From assembly GCF_902499115.1 (NCBI RefSeq), contig NZ_CABVPN010000038.1:1-59338 (forward strand): 59,338 nt of DNA. Direction: 5' to 3'. The notes below the pieces were generated by a model that searched no databases, was not told the DNA's origin, and saw nothing but the letters and a program-made list of their open reading frames with translations. The stretch's first letter is position 1. Each line of letters starts with the position of its first letter. Position numbers and translations under genes: made by a program. Of the stretch, positions 1-6,007 are shown piece after piece. Source of the stretch: Burkholderia diffusa (GTDB lineage: Bacteria; Pseudomonadota; Gammaproteobacteria; Burkholderiales; Burkholderiaceae).

Positions 1-135
1 GGCACGTCGGGCACCTCCGGTACGTCGGGCACCTCCGGCACGTCGGGCACTTCCGGCACGTCGGGCACCTCCGGTACCTCCGGCACGTCGGGCACGTCGG
101 GCACGTCGGGCACGTCGGGCACCTCCGGCACCTCC
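1..135 (+). repeat. 9-bp coding repeat (Gly-Thr-Ser), at least 15 units
   Basis: Units of the form GGCACSTCS differ only at synonymous third positions and encode 15 consecutive GTS triplets; the array continues off the left edge. Synonymous differences between units suggest the peptide repeat is maintained by selection. Copy number could vary by slippage in steps of one triplet without breaking the frame. Confidence 0.9.
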
Positions 136-1464
136 GGCACCAACGTCACCCCGCTCGGCAACGTCCTCCAGCAAACCGGCACGCTCGTCACGGCACTCGG
201 CACGACGGTCGCGAACGGCGGTTCGCAGATCGGCGGCGTGCAAGTTCCGGGCACGAACCCGACGACGGCCACCAGCATCGGCAACGCGGTCACCAGCCTT
301 GGCAACGGCGTGCAGTCGCTCGGAAACGGCGTCGCGGCCGGCCTCGGCTCGATCGGCGTGTCGCCGAACCCGCTCGGCCCGACGCTCACGTCGACCACCG
401 GTCTGCTGACCGGCGCCGGCAGCGCGGTCAACAATCTCGGCAACGCGGTGACGAGCCTCGGCACCGGCCCGCTGTCGCCGCTCGCGCCGGCCACGACCCT
501 GGTCGGCAGCCTCGTCAACACGGTCGGCACGGCCGTCAACTCGACCGCATCGGCGCTGAACACGGCGCTGAACAGCGCGCCGGTCCAGCAACTCGAGACG
601 CAGCTCGGCAGCGTGATCAACCCGATCACGAATACGCTGACCGGCGGCGTCACGACGCCTGGCGCGACGCAGACCCTCGGCGGTGTCACCCTGCTCGGCG
701 CCCCGCTCAACGGCCTGCTGAGCACGCTCGGCAGCGGCCTCGGCCTCGCCGGTTCGCAGATCGGCAGCGCGACCGGCAACCCGGTCGGCACGAGCGCCGG
801 CAACAGCGTGTCACAGCTCGGCAACACTGTGGCATCGGCCGGCGGCCTGTTGTCCGGCGGCAGCTCCAGCAGCGGCACCAATCCGCTCGCGCCGATCACC
901 GGCCTGCTCGGTTCGCTGACGGGTGCGCTCGGCGGCGGCAGCAGCTCGAGCGGCTCGGGTGGCACCAGCGGCACCAGCGGCGGCCCGCTCGCGCCGATCA
1001 CCGGCCTGCTCGGCTCGGTGACGGGCGCGCTCGGCGGCCTCGGTTCGAGCGGCACGGGCGGTACCAGCGGCACCAGCGGCACCAGCGGCTCGGGCGTCGG
1101 CGGCCTGCTCGCGCCGATCACCGGCCTCGTCAACTCGCTGACGCCGCTCGGCGCAAGCCTCACCGGCACGGTCACGACGCCGGGCGGCAGCCTGACCGGC
1201 AACCTCGGCGGTGCGTTGACGAACGGCCCGGTCGGCACGCTGACGGGTTCGCTGACCTCTGCAGCCGGCACGCTCGGCGCAGTCGGCACGGCCAGCCCGA
1301 GCGGCGCGGCGGGCACGGTGACGACGCCGTCCGGCAGCGGCACCGTCACGGCCGGCCTGACCGGCAGTTCGAACGGCGGCAGCACGGCTGGCGCGACCAA
1401 CCTGCTGGCGCCGGTGACGAACCTGCTCGGCGGTCTGCTCGGCGGCACCACCCCCAAGAAGTAA
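1..1464 (+). CDS. Collagen-like GTS-repeat protein, 5' truncated by window
   Basis: The frame is open from base 1, so the gene begins upstream; 487 codons are visible. It opens with 15 Gly-Thr-Ser triplets, then a low-complexity Gly/Ser/Thr/Leu region. A motif LAPITGLLGSxTGALGG recurs about every 35-38 residues (near 885, 985 and 1105) and returns degenerately at the C-terminus (LAPVTNLLGGLLGG, ending TPKK). There are no Cys residues, no visible anchor and no enzymatic motif. Gly-x-y triplets are the hallmark of bacterial collagen-like surface proteins, which are common in Burkholderia. A GTG at 238 could be mistaken for a start, but the repeats upstream are in the same frame. Surface or secreted location is inferred; the signal peptide would lie outside the window. 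Confidence 0.75.
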   Translation, partial: GTSGTSGTSGTSGTSGTSGTSGTSGTSGTSGTSGTSGTSGTSGTSGTNVTPLGNVLQQTGTLVTALGTTVANGGSQIGGVQVPGTNPTTATSIGNAVTSLGNGVQSLGNGVAAGLGSIGVSPNPLGPTLTSTTGLLTGAGSAVNNLGNAVTSLGTGPLSPLAPATTLVGSLVNTVGTAVNSTASALNTALNSAPVQQLETQLGSVINPITNTLTGGVTTPGATQTLGGVTLLGAPLNGLLSTLGSGLGLAGSQIGSATGNPVGTSAGNSVSQLGNTVASAGGLLSGGSSSSGTNPLAPITGLLGSLTGALGGGSSSSGSGGTSGTSGGPLAPITGLLGSVTGALGGLGSSGTGGTSGTSGTSGSGVGGLLAPITGLVNSLTPLGASLTGTVTTPGGSLTGNLGGALTNGPVGTLTGSLTSAAGTLGAVGTASPSGAAGTVTTPSGSGTVTAGLTGSSNGGSTAGATNLLAPVTNLLGGLLGGTTPKK

Positions 1465-1486
1465 CGCTGCACGTATCAGAACCACA

Positions 1487-1531
1487 GGCCAATGGCCGGG
1501 CAGATACCAAACCAAAGCCCGGCCGATGGCC
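1487..1531 (+). terminator. Possible hairpin after collagen-like gene
   Basis: Arms 1487-1501 and 1517-1531 are inverted copies (GGCCAATGGCCGGGC against GGCCATCGGCCGGGC) around a 15-base loop. No T-run follows, so it is only a candidate terminator or RNA stem. Confidence 0.35.
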
Positions 1532-1584
1532 GGCGTCACCCGCCAAGCGGGGGCGCCGGCCGTCATCCCGACGAGGATCCGATC

Positions 1585-2868
1585 ATGAACTCCACCATCG
1601 ACGGCATCGCTGCGGTCCAGGACCGCCCGCCCCGTTCCGCCACGCCATTCCGCGCGGGCCTGCTCGGCATCGCGGCCGGCCTGTTCGCGCTGTGGACAAC
1701 GCGCGACCAGCCGGGCCTCGACGCGGCCACCCGTGCGGTCATCGCGAGCCTCGCGATCATCGGCACGATCGCGCTGCACGAAATCTTCATCTCGCGCGTC
1801 TACCTGCGCCCGAGCGCGGGACTGTCGCGGCAGGCCGTGCGCCCGCTCGGGCTCGCCCGTGTCGCGACGCGGCTCGGCGCGCTGACGTCGATCTACGCAG
1901 GCATCGGTGTCATCTACTGGCTCCTGCCCGAATATCACGGCGCGTTCTACCTGCCGTTCTGGTCGCTGCTGCGCTCGCTCGCGCCGTACGTGATCGTCGC
2001 CGCGCCGTTCTACTTCGCGTGGATGGATCGCCACCAGCGCGAAACCGACGACGCGTACCTGCTGTGGGGCCGCTTCCTGTTCCGTCACGAGCAGCCCGCG
2101 AGCTGGCAGCCCGTGCGCGAGATGCTCGCCGGCTGGGGCGTGAAGGCGTTCTTCCTGCCGCTGATGACCGTCTACCTGTCGAAGGACGCCGATCACCTGA
2201 GCGCGTCGCTCGCGCACGCCGTGAACGCGCCGATGACGATCGCGACCTTCGTGTTCCTGTACGACCTGTCGTTCACGATGGACCTGATGTTCGGCACGGT
2301 CGGCTACCTGTGCACGTTCCGCATCCTCGACAGCCACGTGCGCACCGTGGAGCCGACCACGCTCGGCTGGGTCGCCGCGCTGATGTGCTACCAGCCGTTC
2401 TGGTCGCTGATCTCGAACAACTACATCCGCTACGAAGGTTCGCTGTTCTGGGACAACTGGCTGCTGTCCGCGCCGACGCTGCGCGTGATCTGGGGTGCGG
2501 TGATCATCCTGCTGCTGATGACCTATGCGCTATCGACGATCTCGTTCGGATTGCGGTTCTCGAACCTCACGAACCGCGGGATCATCACGTCGGGCCCGTA
2601 CCGCTTCACGAAGCATCCGGCATACATCACGAAGAACCTGTCGTACTGGATGGTGTCGGTGCCGTTCGTCGAGCCGCTCGGCTGGCAGGTCGGGCTGATG
2701 CACTGCGCGGGGCTCGTCGCGGTCAACCTGATCTACTACACGCGGGCGAAGACGGAGGAGCGGCATTTGATGCGCGATCCTGACTATCGCGCGTATGCCG
2801 AGTGGATCGCGCAGCATGGGCTGTTCGCGCGGATCAGGCAGGCGTTCGGGGGGCGGCGGGCGGTGTGA
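1585..2868 (+). CDS. Isoprenylcysteine carboxyl methyltransferase-like integral membrane protein
   Basis: 427 residues with many hydrophobic segments. Near residues 337-352 it has GPYRFTKHPAYITKNL and near 391-405 EERHLMRDPDYRAYAEW, the paired motifs of the ICMT/phospholipid methyltransferase membrane superfamily, which bind S-adenosylmethionine and a lipid-like acceptor. The C-terminal half carries the methyltransferase signature; the N-terminal ~300 residues are an extra multi-helix membrane portion, making it longer than simple bacterial ICMT-like proteins (about 150-200 residues). The frame is open further up to 1492, but ATG 1585 follows a GACGAGG ribosome site and is preferred. Bacteria lack classical prenyl-CAAX substrates, so the acceptor is unknown. 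Confidence 0.7.
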   Translation: MNSTIDGIAAVQDRPPRSATPFRAGLLGIAAGLFALWTTRDQPGLDAATRAVIASLAIIGTIALHEIFISRVYLRPSAGLSRQAVRPLGLARVATRLGALTSIYAGIGVIYWLLPEYHGAFYLPFWSLLRSLAPYVIVAAPFYFAWMDRHQRETDDAYLLWGRFLFRHEQPASWQPVREMLAGWGVKAFFLPLMTVYLSKDADHLSASLAHAVNAPMTIATFVFLYDLSFTMDLMFGTVGYLCTFRILDSHVRTVEPTTLGWVAALMCYQPFWSLISNNYIRYEGSLFWDNWLLSAPTLRVIWGAVIILLLMTYALSTISFGLRFSNLTNRGIITSGPYRFTKHPAYITKNLSYWMVSVPFVEPLGWQVGLMHCAGLVAVNLIYYTRAKTEERHLMRDPDYRAYAEWIAQHGLFARIRQAFGGRRAV

Positions 2869-3203
2869 GGCGGTCTCGCGATCATCGGTTCGATGAGCGC
2901 CTCGATCATGGAAGCCCGGCGGAACGCGTGCGAAAAAATGAGGCGATTTCGCACGTGTTCCTGAGCGGATACACCTGAAGCCGAACGGCGACGCGCAAGG
3001 TCAGGACCGCACCGAGGCCCCCCTTGCGACCAATTGTCGCGAAACACCCCGATTCCCCGCGTTTCGTCGCTTTTCTCCCGCAGTCCGGTTGCCCGCCCTG
3101 TGCCCGTCGCGTATGGTGCTGACCGTCTGCGCGCGGGCCATGCCCGCTGTCACCGTCTCCGCGGCACCGCCCTTCGGCGCCGCGCGTTCATGAGGAGAGA
3201 GGC
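2869..3203. other. Intergenic, 335 bp
   Basis: No convincing gene. It holds an imperfect hairpin (2923-2959) and the presumed promoter region of the small peptide gene at 3204. Nothing else is recognised. Confidence 0.5.
2923..2959. repeat. Inverted repeat, possible terminator
   Basis: Arms 2923-2935 (AACGCGTGCGAAA) and 2947-2959 pair with one mismatch around an 11-base loop. It lies 55 bases after the membrane methyltransferase gene and may end its transcript, although there is no long T-run on the plus strand. Confidence 0.4.
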
Positions 3204-3290
3204 GTGATCCACAAAGTCCTGATCCTGTTCGCACTCTGCATCGCGGGCCTCGCCGCGATCGCCGCCGGTTTCCAGCACATCCCCAGCTGA
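3204..3290 (+). CDS. 28-residue hydrophobic peptide
   Basis: GTG-started reading frame encoding MIHKVLILFALCIAGLAAIA followed by AGFQHIPS. A strong ribosome site, TGAGGAGAGAG, ends three bases before the start. The peptide is one transmembrane helix (residues 4-22) with a short polar tail. A GC-rich hairpin begins four bases after the stop codon. Ribosome site, compact frame and hairpin together argue that this is a real monocistronic small membrane protein gene. I do not recognise the family and assign no function. Confidence 0.6.
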   Translation: MIHKVLILFALCIAGLAAIAAGFQHIPS

Positions 3291-3293
3291 TTC

Positions 3294-3328
3294 GCGGCCC
3301 CGGCTCGCTCGCCGAGCCCGGGGGCCGC
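3294..3328 (+). terminator. Terminator-like hairpin after small peptide gene
   Basis: Arms GCGGCCCCGGCTCG (3294-3307) and its complement (3313-3328, with a two-base bulge) form a very stable stem with a short loop, followed by a T/C-rich stretch. It fits a terminator of the 28-residue gene. Confidence 0.55.
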
Positions 3329-3393
3329 TGCCATTTCCTTTCCCATTGCAATGAACCTCTTTCCCGATGCGCCCGGGACGGGCGCCTTTTGCC

Positions 3394-4071
3394 ATGCGTA
3401 TCGACGTACAGCATTCCCAGCACGACATCGACGATGAACTCGACACGCTCTACGCGCGTCTGCACCAGCCGGGCCATCGCCTGCACGGCCTGCCGGCCGT
3501 CGCGCTCGGCGACTCGGGCCTGGTCGTCCGCCACCGCGAGGCCGACGGCGAATACTTCCTTTACGTCGAGGATCCGTCGGCCCGGCAGCTCGCCGGCTAC
3601 ACGATCTTCAACCGGCTCCCCGAACTGCCGCGCCGCGCGGACCGCTACCTGCGCGCGCCGCATACGCGGCTGCGCGGGTCCGCGCAACGCAAGGGGCTCG
3701 CGACGACGCTGTATCGATGGGGGCTCGACGCGGGCCTGTGCCTGATCAGCGGCGCACGTCAGTCGATCGGCGCGGCGCAGTTGTGGACCGCGCTCGCGCA
3801 CGACTACCGGCACGGCTTCGTCGACGTCGAAGGCCGCGCGCTGCGCTATCTCGGCGAAGCCGTCGCGGACGACGTGTACGGTGCGCTGCATACGCGCCGG
3901 CTGTTGCTCGGCAACGGATGGACACTTGGCGACCTGGCACGCGCAACCGGGATGATCGATACGCTCGCCGCGGCGTGTCAGGACGTGAAGTTTCCGCAGG
4001 AAGATCGTGAATGGCAGCACCTGCGCCGCGTCGCGAACGCGCGCCACGTCGCTCACGCACCGATGCGATAA
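3394..4071 (+). CDS. GNAT-like acyltransferase-fold protein
   Basis: 225 residues from ATG 3394 (the frame is open to an upstream ATG at 3367, but MRIDVQHSQ looks like the natural N-terminus; no strong ribosome site supports either). Around residues 94-110 is RGSAQRKGLATTLYRWG, resembling the acetyl-CoA pyrophosphate loop (Q/R-x-x-G-x-G/A) of N-acetyltransferases, followed by a helix and SGARQSIGAAQLW, where related proteins choose among positions. No substrate can be read from the sequence. It stands alone between the peptide gene and the flavin reductase on the same strand, 54 bp before the latter. Confidence 0.5.
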   Translation: MRIDVQHSQHDIDDELDTLYARLHQPGHRLHGLPAVALGDSGLVVRHREADGEYFLYVEDPSARQLAGYTIFNRLPELPRRADRYLRAPHTRLRGSAQRKGLATTLYRWGLDAGLCLISGARQSIGAAQLWTALAHDYRHGFVDVEGRALRYLGEAVADDVYGALHTRRLLLGNGWTLGDLARATGMIDTLAAACQDVKFPQEDREWQHLRRVANARHVAHAPMR

Positions 4072-4125
4072 TCCGTCGGATCCGCGCGGCGTCGCCGCGC
4101 AAGCCACCATTCCCTACGCTCCTCG

Positions 4126-4698
4126 ATGGCCACCGAACCCCGAGCCGATTCCGAGCGCCGCATCGACATCGTCGCGCTGTGCGGCAGCCTTCGCGCGCAG
4201 TCGTACAACGCGGCGCTGCTGGATGCAGCCGCACGCGTCGCGCCGCGCGGGATGCGCATCACGCGTTTCGATCGTCTCGGCGAGTTTCCGCTGTTCAATC
4301 CCGATACCGAATATCCATCGCCGGCCGCGGTGCGCGACCTGATCGAGCGGCTGAACGCCGCGGACGGCGTGCTGATCGCGAGCCCGGAATACGCGCACGG
4401 CATGACGAGCGTGATGAAGAACGCGCTGGACTGGGTCGTGGGATGCGAAGCCGTGGTGTACAAGCCGGTCGCGGTATTGAACGCGTCGCCGCGCGCGACG
4501 CATGCGGACGCGGCGCTGCGCGAAACGCTGTTCGTCATGTCGGCGCGCATCGTCGAGCGCGCGTCGATCACGCTGCCGATCCTCGGCAGCCAGCTCGACG
4601 CTGCGGGCATCGCCGCGCATCCGCCGTTCGCGTCGGCGCTGACCGACGCGTTGCATGCACTGCGCGCGGCGATCGACGCGCAGTCGCCGGGTCGCTAG
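4126..4698 (+). CDS. NADPH-dependent FMN reductase family protein
   Basis: 190-residue flavodoxin-like oxidoreductase, full length for the family. The FMN phosphate loop GSLRAQSYNAALL is at residues 16-28, and SPEYAHGMTSVMKNALDWV near 86-104 is the characteristic second motif of NAD(P)H:FMN/quinone reductases (ArsH/ChrR/azoreductase group). It would transfer electrons from NAD(P)H to FMN, quinones or other acceptors in the cytosol. It converges on the DUF2894 operon, whose last stop codon lies 30 bp away. The physiological substrate is not evident. Confidence 0.85.
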   Translation: MATEPRADSERRIDIVALCGSLRAQSYNAALLDAAARVAPRGMRITRFDRLGEFPLFNPDTEYPSPAAVRDLIERLNAADGVLIASPEYAHGMTSVMKNALDWVVGCEAVVYKPVAVLNASPRATHADAALRETLFVMSARIVERASITLPILGSQLDAAGIAAHPPFASALTDALHALRAAIDAQSPGR

Positions 4699-4727
4699 GC
4701 GACGACCGACGTGGCTGAAAGCGTGTG

Positions 4728-5363
4728 TTATCGCGCCTTGGTGCGCGTGGTCTTCCTCGCGGGTTTCGCCGGCTTCGCGGCCTTCGCGCGCGGCGCTTCC
4801 TTCTCGAGCTGCGCGCCGCCGCCGGCGAGATCCTCGAGCCACGCCAGCGCATCGATGTACGACAGGAATTGCTGCAGGTATTCCGGCGACAACTCGCGCA
4901 TCGTCGCGAGCGACCGATGCACGAGGCTGTTCGAATTGAGCGGTCCCGCGTTGCGCGGCACCTGGTCGAGCGACTGGCGATACTGCTGTTCGGTGCGGAC
5001 CTTCGACCACATCGTGCGGAAGTAATCGATCAGCGCGGGATCGATCCCGCGCCTGTCGGCCTGCGCATCGCGCGCGAGCTGCTCGACGAGCCCGCCGAGC
5101 AGGCTGCGCGCGGGCGCCGGTGCGGTTGCTTGCGCCGTCCCGCTCGCGGCTGACGTTTCGCCGGCTCGCGAGACAATCTCCGCAAACGCTTCCAGCAGCG
5201 TCGCGAGCCGTGCATCGAGCAGGGCGCGCGCGTCGCCGTCGAGCGCGGCCGCGCGTCTCTCCAGCGCGTCGAGCCGATGAAAGCGCACCGGATCGAGCCG
5301 GTCGGCGCCCTGCTCGCGCCACGCGTCGAGCGTCGCGCGCACGTGCGTCGCGTCGTCCGTCAC
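4728..5363 (-). CDS. DUF2894 family protein, last gene of motor-like operon
   Basis: 211 residues, acidic N-terminal half (THVRATLDAWREQGADRLDPVRFHRLDALERRAAAL) and a lysine/arginine-rich tail with Ala-Lys-Pro repeats. I recognise it as DUF2894, which accompanies the DUF802 and OmpA genes in beta-proteobacteria. It is soluble, with no signal peptide. Its ATG overlaps the stop codon of the OmpA-like gene by four bases, so the two are translationally coupled. The function is unknown; a cytosolic partner of the membrane complex is an inference from operon position. Confidence 0.7.
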   Translation of the reverse strand: MTDDATHVRATLDAWREQGADRLDPVRFHRLDALERRAAALDGDARALLDARLATLLEAFAEIVSRAGETSAASGTAQATAPAPARSLLGGLVEQLARDAQADRRGIDPALIDYFRTMWSKVRTEQQYRQSLDQVPRNAGPLNSNSLVHRSLATMRELSPEYLQQFLSYIDALAWLEDLAGGGAQLEKEAPRAKAAKPAKPARKTTRTKAR

Positions 5364-6004
5364 TTCGCCCGCCCTCCGTTCGATGCGGTCTTGCGCGGCA
5401 CCGGCGCGATCTCCACGCGGCGGTTCTTCGCGCGGCCTTCATCGTCCGCATTCGAACTGACCGGCTGCTCGGAGCCGAACGCAGCCGCAAACACCGACGG
5501 CGCCGGCACGCCGGCGTCGATCAGTGCACGCGTGACCGTCAGCGCGCGCTTGGCCGACAGTTCCCAGTTGTCCGCGAACTGGCGGTTGCCGGCGCGCACC
5601 TGCTGGTCGTCGGCGAAGCCGCTGATCATCAGGATCTCGTCGCGCGTCTTCAGGTACGCGGCCAGCGGCGTGGCGAGCGTCTTCAGCAGATCGCGGCCCT
5701 CGGGCTGCAGCTGGTCGGAATTCAGCGCGAACAGCACGCTGCCGCTGATGCCGATCCGACCGTTCACGAGCGTCACGCGGCCGGCCGCGAGCGGCCCGGC
5801 GAGCGCTTCCTCGAGCGATTTGCGCTGCTGCGCCTCCTGCTGGCGCGCACGCACGGCTTCCTCGAGCTTCGACGTGAGCTGCAGCTGCATGCCGATCACG
5901 CCGACGAGGACGAGCACGAATGCGCCGAGCAGCACCGACATCAGGTCGGCGAACGCGGGCCACACCGGCGCGGACGGCGCGCCGTCGTCGATTTCGTCGT
6001 GCAT
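5360..6004 (-). CDS. OmpA/MotB-like peptidoglycan-binding membrane protein
   Basis: 214 residues. A single transmembrane helix (about 18-40, WPAFADLMSVLLGAFVLVLV) follows a short cytosolic N-terminus. It carries Asp20 at the start of the helix, as in MotB/ExbD/TolR-type proton-channel partners. A coiled linker and a C-terminal OmpA-like domain (about 75-205, ending NRRVEI) would bind peptidoglycan. This is the stator-anchor architecture. The start lies 3 bp after the stop of the DUF802 gene, whose product has the matching MotA/ExbB-like helices, so the two very likely form one membrane complex. It resembles ZorB of Zorya systems in layout, but no ZorC/D/E genes are present. Confidence 0.8.
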   Translation of the reverse strand: MHDEIDDGAPSAPVWPAFADLMSVLLGAFVLVLVGVIGMQLQLTSKLEEAVRARQQEAQQRKSLEEALAGPLAAGRVTLVNGRIGISGSVLFALNSDQLQPEGRDLLKTLATPLAAYLKTRDEILMISGFADDQQVRAGNRQFADNWELSAKRALTVTRALIDAGVPAPSVFAAAFGSEQPVSSNADDEGRAKNRRVEIAPVPRKTASNGGRAK

Positions 6005-6007
6005 GCG

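Noticed and set aside
811..2337. 508-codon minus-strand frame across collagen-like and methyltransferase genes
   Set aside because: Arg/Ala-rich low-complexity translation opposite two supported genes; a shadow of third-position GC bias.
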